This document shows, in pieces, positions 20,736 to 29,491 of a stretch of DNA of 64,000 bases (positions are counted from its first letter, which is position 1; each line of letters begins with the position of its first letter). The position numbers and the translations under genes were made by a program. Origin of the DNA: Azotobacter beijerinckii (GTDB lineage Bacteria > Pseudomonadota > Gammaproteobacteria > Pseudomonadales > Pseudomonadaceae); assembly GCF_900110885.1 (NCBI RefSeq), contig NZ_FOFJ01000011.1, positions 1-64,000 of the forward strand, written 5' to 3'. Below the pieces are notes generated by a model. The model was not told where the DNA came from. It ran no database searches and saw only the letters and a program-made list of their open reading frames with translations.

Positions 20736-21365
20736 TCAGGAGTCGGCGAACAGTTGGCTGAAGGCCTGGGCGCGGCGCTCGACCTCGGCGGGGTTCTCGG
20801 CGGCGAACAGCGCATGGATCACCGCGACCATGGCGGCGCCGCGGGCGATCAGCCCGGGGGCGTTGTCCAGGGTCACGCCGCCGATCGCCACCAGCGGCTG
20901 GGAAAAGCGCGCACGGGCCTCTTCCAGCAGTTCGGGCGAGGCCGGCGGCGCGCCGGGTTTGGTCGAGGAGTCGAAGAAGCGGCCGAAGGCCAGGTAGCTG
21001 GCGCCGTCGGCGGCGGCCTGCTCGGCCAGTTCCAGTTGCCCGTGGCAGGTGGCGCCGATGACCGCTTTGGGGCCGAGCAGGGCGCGGGCGGCGGACAGCG
21101 AGCCGTCCTGCTGGCCGAGGTGCAGGCCGACGCCCAGGCGCATGGCCAGCTCGAGGTCGTCGTTGACGATCAACTGCGCACCGTGGCGCAGGCAGAGGTC
21201 GCGCAGCGCCTCGGCCTCGCGCAGCCGGCGGGCATCCTCGTTGGACTTGTCGCGGTACTGCAGCAGCCGGGCGCCCCCCTTCAGCGCGGCTTCGACGTAG
21301 GGCAGGAGCTTGCCGCCCTGCAGCAGCTGGCTGTCGGTGATGGCGTAGAGACCGCGTAGCTTCAT
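20736..21365 (-). CDS. thiE: Thiamine-phosphate synthase
   Basis: A 209-residue TIM-barrel enzyme that joins HMP-PP and the thiazole phosphate to give thiamine phosphate. Family motifs are present: [34 protein letters not shown], and DYLAFG-like [18 protein letters not shown] in [12 protein letters not shown] forms the phosphate-binding loop. It follows thiD on the same strand with a 103-bp gap. No TPP riboswitch could be recognised upstream of either gene. Confidence 0.95.
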   Translation of the reverse strand: MKLRGLYAITDSQLLQGGKLLPYVEAALKGGARLLQYRDKSNEDARRLREAEALRDLCLRHGAQLIVNDDLELAMRLGVGLHLGQQDGSLSAARALLGPKAVIGATCHGQLELAEQAAADGASYLAFGRFFDSSTKPGAPPASPELLEEARARFSQPLVAIGGVTLDNAPGLIARGAAMVAVIHALFAAENPAEVERRAQAFSQLFADS

Positions 21366-21468
21366 GATGGATTCGCCTCGTCTGCGAAGGGCCGGCGGAA
21401 GTCGCCGGGGGCCGGCTGTCCCCGGCCAGTCAAGCCGCTGCGCCCGGCCTGTGCCGGGCGACGCCGGA

Positions 21469-22266
21469 TCAGTTGCCGAAATCCAGCGGCAGGCGGCGCG
21501 GCACGTACTGGCCGCGGCCCGGTGCCTCGGCGTCGCGCAGGGTGCGCCAAGTGTAGTCGAGCGCCGAGCGCACCGCGCTGGCCAGTTCCTCGCCGAGGGC
21601 CAGGCGGCCGGCCAGGGCGCTGGCCAGGGTGCAGCCGGAGCCGTGGTAGCTGCCCGGCAGGCGCACGCAGGTGAAGGTCCGGGCGCCGTCGCCTCGCGAA
21701 TACAGGCGGTTGTGCACCTCGGCCTCGTCGCCGTGGCCGCCGGTGATCAGCAGATGCTCGCAGTGCTCGAGCAGCCGCTCGGCGCAGGCATCGGCGCTGC
21801 CCTCGGGCAGTTCGGCGAGAATCCGCGCCTCCGGCAGGTTCGGCGTGGCGATGCGGCAGAGCGGCATCAGGCGCTCGCGGATCGCCTGGCCGACCTCGTC
21901 CTGGCCCAGCGCGCCGCCGCCGCCGGCGCGCAGCACCGGGTCGCAGATCAGCGGCACGCCGGGCAGGCGCCGGGCGATCTCGGCCGCGGTGTCGACCATC
22001 TCCCGCGAGCCGAGCATGCCCAGCTTGATCGCGGCGACCGGCAGGTCGGCGAGCACCGCCTCGGCCTGGGCGAGTACCCAGGCGCGGTCGAGGACGCGGA
22101 AGTCGGCGACGTTGCAGGTGTCCTGCACGGTCAGCGCGGTGACCGCCGGCGCGGCGTGGCAGCCCTGGGCGAGCAGGGCCTCGATGTCCGCCTGCAGGCC
22201 GGCGCCGCCACTGGGATCGTGGCCGGACAGGCAGAGGACGACGGGACGAAAGTTCGGCATGTTCAT
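21469..22266 (-). CDS. thiD: Hydroxymethylpyrimidine/phosphomethylpyrimidine kinase
   Basis: A 265-residue ribokinase-fold enzyme that phosphorylates HMP and HMP-P for thiamine synthesis. Motifs: [18 protein letters not shown] at the N-terminus, [14 protein letters not shown]-like [22 protein letters not shown], and [12 protein letters not shown] near the C-terminus with the catalytic Cys/Asp-type region. Three candidate start Mets lie close together (22284, 22266, 22260). 22266 is chosen by similarity of [13 protein letters not shown] to other ThiD starts, but no clear Shine-Dalgarno decides it. Confidence 0.93.
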   Translation of the reverse strand: MNMPNFRPVVLCLSGHDPSGGAGLQADIEALLAQGCHAAPAVTALTVQDTCNVADFRVLDRAWVLAQAEAVLADLPVAAIKLGMLGSREMVDTAAEIARRLPGVPLICDPVLRAGGGGALGQDEVGQAIRERLMPLCRIATPNLPEARILAELPEGSADACAERLLEHCEHLLITGGHGDEAEVHNRLYSRGDGARTFTCVRLPGSYHGSGCTLASALAGRLALGEELASAVRSALDYTWRTLRDAEAPGRGQYVPRRLPLDFGN

Positions 22267-22378
22267 GGCGTGCGAGCTTACCACTAATCGCCCGGGCCGA
22301 ACCCCCGTCGGATGCGTCCGCCGCGCGGCATCCGGCGTGCTTCACTCAACGGGGCACCCGCCGCCGAGGAGCGCCGCC

Positions 22379-24022
22379 ATGCAGCTGCACCAGTACGCCG
22401 AAACCCACGAGGTGACCAACCAGGTGCCGCCCCTGGACGGCGCCAACCTCTACCGCATCGACCGGCCGTTGCAGGAGTGGGTCCGCCGCTACGACGGCGG
22501 CTGGGCGGAGGCGCGACTGGAGGCCTATGGCGCGCTGGCCGGCGGACCGCTGCTGGCGGCGGGCTTTGCCGCCAACGAGCACCGCCCGGTGCTGCGCAGC
22601 CACGACCGCTACGGCCATCGCATCGACCAGGTGGACTTCCACCCCGCCTATCACGAACTGATGCAAACGGCCATTGCCCATGGCCTGCCGGCGTTGCCCT
22701 GGCGCGAGCCGCGCCCCGGCGCCCAGGTCGCCCGCGCCGGGCTGATGTACCTGCACAACCAGGTCGAGGCCGGCAGCGCCTGCCCGCTGACCATGACCTT
22801 CGCCGGCGTGGCGGCGCTGCGCCAGCAGCCGGAAATCGCCGAACGCTGGCTGCCCGGAGTGCTGGCCGGCGAGTACGACCCGCGCAACCTGCCGATGGAG
22901 CGCAAGAGCGGGCTCACCCTGGGCATGGCGATGACCGAGAAGCAGGGCGGCACCGACGTGCGCGCCAACACCACCCGCGCCTGGCCGGTCGGCGCGGCGG
23001 GGCCGGGGCAGGCCTACGAGCTGCTCGGCCACAAGTGGTTCTGCTCGGCGCCGATGAGCGACGCCTTCCTGACCCTGGCCTGGAGCGACGGCGGGCTGTC
23101 CTGCTTCCTGCTGCCGCGCCACCGCCCGGACGGCGGGCGCAACCAGCTTTACGTCCAGCGCCTGAAGAACAAGCTGGGCAACTGGTCGAACGCTTCCGCC
23201 GAGGTGGAGTACCGCGGCGCCCTGGCCTGGATGGTCGGCGAGGAGGGCTGCGGGGTGAAGACCATCCTGGAGATGGTCGGCCTGACCCGCTTCGACTGCA
23301 TGATCGGCTCCAGTGCGCTGATGCGCCAGGCGCTGACCCAGGCGCTGCACCACTGCGCGCACCGCCTGGTCGGCGGCCAGGTGCTGGTCGAGCACGCGCT
23401 GATGCAGAACGTGCTGGCCGACCTGGCCCTGGAGAGCGAGGCGGCGCTGGCCCTGACCCTGCGCCTGGCGCGGGCGCTCGACCATGGCGAGGACGAACGC
23501 GAGCGGCTGCTCGCCCGGCTGCTCACCGCGATCGGCAAGTACTGGATCTGCAAGCGCGCCCCGGAAATGATCGGCGAGGCCGCCGAGTGCCTGGGCGGCG
23601 CCGGCTACGTCGAGGAGAGCATCCTGCCGCGGCTGTACCGCGAGGCGCCGGTCAACTCGATCTGGGAGGGTTCGGGCAACGTGCAGTGCCTGGACGTGCT
23701 GCGCGTGCTCGGCAAGGAGCCGCAAGCGCTCGAGGCGCTGTTCGACGAGCTGGACGGCGGCCATGGCGACGCGCGGCTCAAGGCGCGCATCGAATGGCTC
23801 AGGAAGGCGCTGGCCGACCGCACCGAGATCCACTACTGCGCCCGGCGGCTGGTCGAGGAGCTGGCGGTGACCCTGCAGGCCGGGCTGCTCCTTGAGGCCG
23901 GCAACGCGGCGGTGTCGGACGCCTTCATCCACAGCCGCCTCGGCGAGGGCGGCCGGGTCTACGGCACCCTGCCGCGCGGTCTGGACGTGGCGGCGCTGCT
24001 GGCGCGCAGCGCGCCGCTTTAG
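22379..24022 (+). CDS. aidB: AidB-like acyl-CoA dehydrogenase family protein
   Basis: A 547-residue flavoprotein closely following the layout of E. coli AidB (about 541 residues). It has an N-terminal THEVTNQVPPLDGANLY, then AGLMYLHNQVEAGSACPLTMTFA, GMAMTEKQGGTDVRANTTR, KNKLGNWSNASAEVEY, TRFDCMIGSSALMRQAL and NSIWEGSGNVQCLDVLRVL. AidB binds DNA and FAD, is part of the adaptive response to alkylation, and has only weak dehydrogenase activity. Whether this copy is Ada-regulated cannot be seen. The ATG at 22379 has GAGGAGCG upstream. Its stop codon overlaps the convergent bcsZ stop codon by 4 bp. Confidence 0.85.
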   Translation: MQLHQYAETHEVTNQVPPLDGANLYRIDRPLQEWVRRYDGGWAEARLEAYGALAGGPLLAAGFAANEHRPVLRSHDRYGHRIDQVDFHPAYHELMQTAIAHGLPALPWREPRPGAQVARAGLMYLHNQVEAGSACPLTMTFAGVAALRQQPEIAERWLPGVLAGEYDPRNLPMERKSGLTLGMAMTEKQGGTDVRANTTRAWPVGAAGPGQAYELLGHKWFCSAPMSDAFLTLAWSDGGLSCFLLPRHRPDGGRNQLYVQRLKNKLGNWSNASAEVEYRGALAWMVGEEGCGVKTILEMVGLTRFDCMIGSSALMRQALTQALHHCAHRLVGGQVLVEHALMQNVLADLALESEAALALTLRLARALDHGEDERERLLARLLTAIGKYWICKRAPEMIGEAAECLGGAGYVEESILPRLYREAPVNSIWEGSGNVQCLDVLRVLGKEPQALEALFDELDGGHGDARLKARIEWLRKALADRTEIHYCARRLVEELAVTLQAGLLLEAGNAAVSDAFIHSRLGEGGRVYGTLPRGLDVAALLARSAPL

Positions 24023-25011
24023 GGCGTCCGTTCCCGCTGGGCCAGGCGGGCCAGCAGCAGCAGGGACATCGAATAGTAGTCCTCGTTTTCGGCTTTTTCG
24101 GGGAAGGCGATGAGCGCGCTTCCCTCCCCGATCAGCACGGCGATGGCTCTGACGCCCGTGGAGGCGGGATAGGGCGACAGCTCGCCCGAACGCAGGTCCA
24201 CCCAGGCATGGGGCTGCTCGCAACAGGCCCAGAAGTCGGCGAAGGGGCGCAGCGACGCCGAGCCGGGGGGGCTGCCGTCCCAGGCCAGATAGAGCGGCAC
24301 GCGTACCGCATCGAAGCCGAAGCGCGCAGGCCAGGCCGCGGCGGGCTGCAGGGTGCCGTCCGCCCGCAGGGCCAGCCAGTCGGGGGGCAGGCGGTAGTGT
24401 CCGAAGCGGGCCCTTTCCAGCAGGGTTTGGCCGTCGTCCAGCAAGCGCCGCCAAGCGGCTTGCGGCTCGACCTCGGCGAAGGCCCGGATGGCCGGCATCA
24501 CCAGGTAGGAGGGGTTCAGGATCAACTGGTCGTTCTGCTCGAAGCCGTCCAGGCCGGGCAGAAGAACGGCAAGGCCGGCATATTCCCTGACCAGTCGGGC
24601 GGCGATCGCCTGGCGGATCTTCGCCGAGGCTGCCCGGTAGTCGTCGGAGTCCCAGCGCTGGGCGGCGCGCAGCAGGGCCCAGGCGATCAGCAGGTCGCCG
24701 TCGGTGGCGTTGTTGGTGTCCTGTACCGGCGGTGACGACGAGGGATCGTAACGCCATGAGAACAGGGCGATATCGGGGCGCAGCAGATGCTGGCGGGTCC
24801 AGTTCCACAGTCGGTCGAAAGTCTGGCGGTCGCCGTTGGCCTCGGCCAGCAGCATGCCCCAGCCTTGCCCCTCCGAATGGCTGACGTCGCGGTTGCCGGT
24901 ATCCAGCACGCGGCCGCCGTCGATGTAACGGGTCCGATAGCGCGACCAGTCGTCGTCCTGAGCGGCGCAGGCCGGCAGGCCGAGCAGCAGCAGGGCGATC
25001 AGGGCCGCCAT
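24019..25011 (-). CDS. bcsZ: Periplasmic endo-1,4-beta-glucanase BcsZ (GH8)
   Basis: A glycoside hydrolase family 8 cellulase (330 residues from the chosen start) that trims cellulose in the periplasm during synthesis. A hydrophobic export segment MAALIALLLLGLPACA is followed by the mature start. The GH8 motifs SEGQGWGML (acid Glu) and DGDLLIAWALL (Asp) are present. The start is uncertain: 25011 leaves a 13-bp gap after bcsD, whereas an ATG at 25065 would overlap bcsD by 41 bp and give a longer, Arg-containing leader that looks more like a normal signal n-region. It is the last gene of the bcs operon. Confidence 0.9.
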   Translation of the reverse strand: MAALIALLLLGLPACAAQDDDWSRYRTRYIDGGRVLDTGNRDVSHSEGQGWGMLLAEANGDRQTFDRLWNWTRQHLLRPDIALFSWRYDPSSSPPVQDTNNATDGDLLIAWALLRAAQRWDSDDYRAASAKIRQAIAARLVREYAGLAVLLPGLDGFEQNDQLILNPSYLVMPAIRAFAEVEPQAAWRRLLDDGQTLLERARFGHYRLPPDWLALRADGTLQPAAAWPARFGFDAVRVPLYLAWDGSPPGSASLRPFADFWACCEQPHAWVDLRSGELSPYPASTGVRAIAVLIGEGSALIAFPEKAENEDYYSMSLLLLARLAQRERTP

Positions 25012-25024
25012 GGGGCCGAGGCGT

Positions 25025-25495
25025 TCAACCGCCACAGCTGAATACCAGCGCGCCGTGCTGGGCAATGTCGATGCATTTCACCGACAGCCGCACTTCCTCG
25101 TTCTGTGCCTGGATCCAGTGCTCATGCATGCCTTCGAGTACGGCGGCGATCGCCTGGTGCCAGGAGTCGGAGGTTTCCAGAATGCCCGGATAGGCACCGT
25201 GCACGATGCGAATCGAGCGGTTGTCGGTGCTCAGGCGCACCCAGCCCCAGTCCAGTTCGCCGAGTATCCCGTTCAGCGCCGCCTCCAGGGCCTGGAGGCT
25301 GGGCTGCTCCTTGAGCGGATTGGCGGCGGCGATGCGCGAGCCGACATGGCGCAGGAAGCTGCAGGCATCGACGGAGCCGGCAGTGCTGTACATCTCGGTG
25401 ATCAGCGTCAGAACGAACTGCCGCCACTGCTTGTTGTTGTGGCGGTCGCCGTAGTAGGCCAGGTTGCTGGCCTGGATGTCGCTTTCCGCTATCAA
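25025..25495 (-). CDS. bcsD: Cellulose synthase subunit D
   Basis: A 156-residue protein similar in length and pattern to AcsD/BcsD of Komagataeibacter: LAYYGDRHNNKQWRQFVLTL near the start, a central FLRHVGSRIAAANPL, and LGELDWGWVRL. AcsD forms an octameric periplasmic ring that guides glucan chains and helps crystalline fibril formation. The presence of bcsD is diagnostic of type I bcs operons. It overlaps bcsC by 4 bp (ATGA) and lies just upstream of bcsZ. Confidence 0.9.
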   Translation of the reverse strand: MIAESDIQASNLAYYGDRHNNKQWRQFVLTLITEMYSTAGSVDACSFLRHVGSRIAAANPLKEQPSLQALEAALNGILGELDWGWVRLSTDNRSIRIVHGAYPGILETSDSWHQAIAAVLEGMHEHWIQAQNEEVRLSVKCIDIAQHGALVFSCGG

Positions 25496-28400
25496 GGGAG
25501 GTTCTCCAGGGCATGTTTGAAATAGATCGAGCCGGTCGTCTCCGTGTAATTGCCGAAGCTGTCGTAGCCGATCGTGCCGCCGACCTTCGTCTGCTCGCCC
25601 AGGCTGTATTCGAGCGTGGCACCGCCGTTGATAGCCAGGCCGCTTTGGCTGTCGGATTTATAGTAGGACTCGATGGTCGGGGTGGATGCGGACAGGCCGG
25701 CGGCGGTGAGCTCGCCGGACATGTTCGTCACGTCCTTCTGCAACTGCTCCAGCTGGTTCTGCAGGGCCTTGTCCTCGGGGAAATAGGGGGCGCGCTCCTG
25801 GGTGAAGGACTGGAAGCCCGCCGCCGCCCGCAGTTTCATGTTCCAGCGGTTGGCGTTGTAGGCGTACTGCACGGGGAAGGCGATGCCGACGAAGCTCTCC
25901 GGGCTGAAGTAGCCGCCATGGCCCAGCGTGTAGCCGCTCAGGTTCTTGTCGAAGCCCATCCAGTTCAGATGAACCCCGGTCTGCAGCTCCTGGGTCCGGT
26001 TGCTGATCGGCCGCATGTAGGCGCCCGTGTGGAGGCCGGCGGAGCTGTTGTTCGCGACGTTGTCGCCGCGGTAGACATGGTAATCGCCGCCGGCATAGAA
26101 GCCGGCGTCGCCATTGTCGTAGGCGTATTGGACATTGACGCCGGTCTTGGTCACGCCCCCCCAGGCCTTGCCGGTGATCGGGTCCCTGGTGCCGGCATAG
26201 GACAGCAGGCTGTCGGTGACGGCACGCCGCTCGACGCCGAGCGTGGCGGTTCCGTTCTGCCCGACCCGCGGCGTCCATTTCGCGCCGCCGACGATATTGG
26301 TCTTTTCGAAGCCCTGCGGCGTCGTGCCGATGTCCGCCTGGAAGCTATCCGTCTTGATGCCCAGGTTCAGGGCCGCACCGCTGTCGCGCTGGGACTCGGA
26401 CTTGAGCGCCGCGACCGCCGCTTGCTGGGTAGCGTTCAGCCGGGTGGCGGCAGCGATCCGTTTCTGGTCGTTGTCCAGGGTCGGGTCCGACAACGCCGCC
26501 AGCGCCTCTTTATAGCCCGAGTCGAGTGTCTGGGCGACCGACAGGGAGGTGGTGCCGAAGCGGCGTGAGCTATCCGTTCCGGGGGTACCCGCGTCGAGGT
26601 GGGTGGGCGTGAGCGTCACCTCCACGCGTGCGTTGTTCAGCGGCACCATGGAAAGCTGCAGCGGTGCCTTGACCTCGGTCAGTTGGGAGAGTCCGTCCTC
26701 GCCGTCGCGCACGCGTAGGCTGGTGCTGGCGGCCAGGAGGGTGGCGGTTTTTTCGCGCAGGGCGTTCAGCCGGGTTTCGATCTCGCTGGCCAAGGGATCG
26801 GCGGGTGTGTAAGAGGGGCGACTGGCAAAGGTCCTGGAGAGCGGTATCCCGGTCAGGGGCGAGGCCGTGCGCGGCTCCGCCGGTTCCGTCGCGCCGGAAT
26901 GGCGGGCGTCGGCGAGAACCAGGGGCGGAACGGCGTCGCCGGGGGCGCGGAAGGGATTGCCCCGGGCGACGAAGGCCGGTACGCCGTTCGGCACCGACTC
27001 TGCGCGCGCTCCGGCGGCGGCCAGCCGCTTGCGCCTGGCGCTTTCGAGCAGGGCGATCGCCCGGCGGTTATCGCCCTTCGCCTCGGCCACGCGCGCGGAC
27101 AGGAGCAGGGCCGTGGGTTCGTCGAGCGACGGGCCGGCCCGGTCGAGCAGTTGCGCGGCGCGCTTCGGATCGTGGCTGCCCAGGGCCGCGTTCACCGCCC
27201 CGCGCACGCCTTCGGGGTGGTTGGGCGAGTCCTGGAGAACCTTGGCGTAGATGGCTTCCGCCTCCTTGTACATTTTGCCGGAATCGTACAGCCGCCCCAT
27301 GGCCAGCAGCAGATCCTTGTCGCGGGGCGATTCGTCGACGCTGGCGATCAACGTGTCGTAGGCGCCGGCCAGATCGCCGCTCTGCCGCTGCCGGTCGGCC
27401 TGGGCGACCGCGAAACCGTTGCGCAACCGTTGCAGGCCCTCCAGGTCGTCCGCGTTCAGGCCGCCGCGCTGTTCGAGCCGGTGCATCAGGAGGTCGGCTT
27501 CGGACATCTGTCCGGTCTTGACCAGGACGGCGACATGCCCGAGGTAGTCGGAGGCGTTGGGGCCGGAAAGGTCGCGCAGGTCCTCGCGGACCAGAGTCAG
27601 CGCCGCCGCGGGATCGCCCAGCTCCGCCAGAGCCAGTGCCGTCTCGCCACGCGCTGTAGGGGTGGCGGGCGTTTCGTCGTACAGCTTGCGCAGGGCCTGG
27701 CGGGCGACCACCCGGTTGCCGCCGGCCACGGCACGGCGCGCCTCGGCGATCCGCGCCCCGGTCTGCACGCGCTGCCCGAGTGCCTGGAGTTCCGGGCCGC
27801 TCTGCCGCTCCGGCGGAATCCGCTTCAGGTAGCCGGCGGCGTCGTCCCAGCGGCCCTGGTCCAGGGCGAGCAGCGTGGCGGCGTGCAGGACCTCGGCATC
27901 GGCGGGGCCGGTTGTCAGCGGCTCCATCATCTGCCTGGCCTGTTGCGGATCGTTGCTGGCGTCGAGCAGCCGTGCATAGGACAGGCGTATCCAGGGGTTC
28001 TGCGGCGCCAATCTCAGGGCCTCGCCGAACAGCCTGGCCGCTCCCTCGTTGTCGCCTTGCCGGCGTAAGGCTTCGGCGCGGTCGCGCAGGGCCAGGGCTT
28101 CGACCTGTTGCAGGCCGCCGTGCAGGGCGTCGGACAGGCCGGGATGGCTGCGCAGCAGGTCGCTGGCGGCCTGGCGTTTGTCCTGCTGCAGCAGGCTGCC
28201 GTAGAGGCCCGCCAGGGCCGGGCGATTGTTGGGGTCCTCGGCAAGCAGGCTGCGGTAGAGCGGCTCGGCGGCGGCGGCTTTTTGCTGGCGTATCAGGATG
28301 TCGGCCAGCAGCAGCTTGGCCGCCCGCGGCCGTTCGCCGCTGCCTTCGGCGAGCTGCCGGGCGAGCGTTTCGGCGCTCTCCAGATGACCGTCGTCGCGTT

Positions 28401-29478
28401 GCAGCCGGGCGGCCTGCAGTTTTTCGTAGAACGCGGCATCGGCCAGCGCCTTTGCCCATTTGTCGCGTGTGGCGGGGGCCAGCTCGCCGGCCTTGAGCAG
28501 GCTATTGCGGGCGTCCCGGTAGTTTTGCGCGCGCAATTGCGCGACGCCCAGTCCCCCCCAGGCTTCCGCGTCGCGCGGATTGTGGTTCAGCGCCTGCCTG
28601 AAGCTCTGCAGGGCGGCAGCGTTGTGCAGGCTTCTGAGTGCATTGAAGCCTTCGTTCCGGGCGTTGTCGCCAGGATTGCCGCGGCCGGCCGAGAGGGCGG
28701 TCTGGAAACGCGCCGGTACCTCTGCGTCGGTCGGGTTGGCCTCGCTGTAGCGGACATACAGCGCTTCGTCGCGGGCTCCCGCATCCAGCCAGAGCAGTGC
28801 CTGGCGCCAGGCCGGTCGGGCTTCCGGCAGCCGTGGCGCGAGTTCCGCCAGCATGTCGATGGCCTGGCGCCGCGTGGCTTCCCGATAACTCAACACCGAG
28901 GCCAAGGCGAGTTGCACGCGTGGATCGTCCGGTTGCCTGGCCCGGAGCCTTTCCAGCCCTTGCCGGGCTTCCTGCCAGTGTTCGTCCTGGCCGGCCAGCG
29001 TCTGGTAGTACTCCAAGGCCAGCTCCGGAGGGGGCTGTTTGCCGTTGAACAGCTCGCGGTAGCCTTGCGCGGCCTGCGCCGAATCGCCCTGTTCGGCCGT
29101 GAGGCGAATCCGTGCAAGCCTGGATTTATCGAGGCTCCGGCCCTGCAGGGCGAGCTTGAGATCGTCGATGCGCGGACTGCCGGGATGGCTGTCGGCCAGT
29201 CGCTGCAACCAGGCGCGGCTGGCCTTTTCGTCGTCGGGCAGGGCGATCAGGCCCAGCCGGTAGAGGACTTCCTCGGCGTCCGGTTGGACCTGCAGGGCGC
29301 GTGCCAGGGTTTCCCGGGCCAGGTCTGGGCGGTTGTGCGATTGCCAGAATTCGGCCTGCTTGAGCAGGGTGGTCATGGCCGCGTCCGTCGCCTCGGCGAA
29401 GGCAGCGGCCGGGAGAGCGACTCCGCCGATGGCGCACAGCATGGCCAGGGAGAGTTTTTTCAGGGCTGCGGAGGTCAT
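25492..29478 (-). CDS. bcsC: Cellulose export outer-membrane protein BcsC
   Basis: A 1328-residue protein: a Sec signal of about 28 residues (ending PAAAFAEA), a long periplasmic TPR solenoid covering roughly residues 35-780, a Pro/Ser-rich linker, and a C-terminal BcsC barrel domain from about residue 1000 (for example GKAWGGVTKTGVNVQYAYD, TLGHGGYFSPESFVGIAFPVQY). BcsC carries the nascent glucan from the inner-membrane synthase through the periplasm and across the outer membrane. The length is normal for the family. It starts 13 bp after bcsAB and overlaps bcsD by 4 bp. Confidence 0.95.
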   Translation of the reverse strand: MTSAALKKLSLAMLCAIGGVALPAAAFAEATDAAMTTLLKQAEFWQSHNRPDLARETLARALQVQPDAEEVLYRLGLIALPDDEKASRAWLQRLADSHPGSPRIDDLKLALQGRSLDKSRLARIRLTAEQGDSAQAAQGYRELFNGKQPPPELALEYYQTLAGQDEHWQEARQGLERLRARQPDDPRVQLALASVLSYREATRRQAIDMLAELAPRLPEARPAWRQALLWLDAGARDEALYVRYSEANPTDAEVPARFQTALSAGRGNPGDNARNEGFNALRSLHNAAALQSFRQALNHNPRDAEAWGGLGVAQLRAQNYRDARNSLLKAGELAPATRDKWAKALADAAFYEKLQAARLQRDDGHLESAETLARQLAEGSGERPRAAKLLLADILIRQQKAAAAEPLYRSLLAEDPNNRPALAGLYGSLLQQDKRQAASDLLRSHPGLSDALHGGLQQVEALALRDRAEALRRQGDNEGAARLFGEALRLAPQNPWIRLSYARLLDASNDPQQARQMMEPLTTGPADAEVLHAATLLALDQGRWDDAAGYLKRIPPERQSGPELQALGQRVQTGARIAEARRAVAGGNRVVARQALRKLYDETPATPTARGETALALAELGDPAAALTLVREDLRDLSGPNASDYLGHVAVLVKTGQMSEADLLMHRLEQRGGLNADDLEGLQRLRNGFAVAQADRQRQSGDLAGAYDTLIASVDESPRDKDLLLAMGRLYDSGKMYKEAEAIYAKVLQDSPNHPEGVRGAVNAALGSHDPKRAAQLLDRAGPSLDEPTALLLSARVAEAKGDNRRAIALLESARRKRLAAAGARAESVPNGVPAFVARGNPFRAPGDAVPPLVLADARHSGATEPAEPRTASPLTGIPLSRTFASRPSYTPADPLASEIETRLNALREKTATLLAASTSLRVRDGEDGLSQLTEVKAPLQLSMVPLNNARVEVTLTPTHLDAGTPGTDSSRRFGTTSLSVAQTLDSGYKEALAALSDPTLDNDQKRIAAATRLNATQQAAVAALKSESQRDSGAALNLGIKTDSFQADIGTTPQGFEKTNIVGGAKWTPRVGQNGTATLGVERRAVTDSLLSYAGTRDPITGKAWGGVTKTGVNVQYAYDNGDAGFYAGGDYHVYRGDNVANNSSAGLHTGAYMRPISNRTQELQTGVHLNWMGFDKNLSGYTLGHGGYFSPESFVGIAFPVQYAYNANRWNMKLRAAAGFQSFTQERAPYFPEDKALQNQLEQLQKDVTNMSGELTAAGLSASTPTIESYYKSDSQSGLAINGGATLEYSLGEQTKVGGTIGYDSFGNYTETTGSIYFKHALENLP

Positions 29479-29491
29479 GGGGCGCTCCCTT

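Noticed and set aside
21366-21468. TPP riboswitch near thiE/thiD
   Set aside because: The gap holds only GC stem-loops. The conserved TPP-aptamer sequences are not visible there or upstream of thiD.
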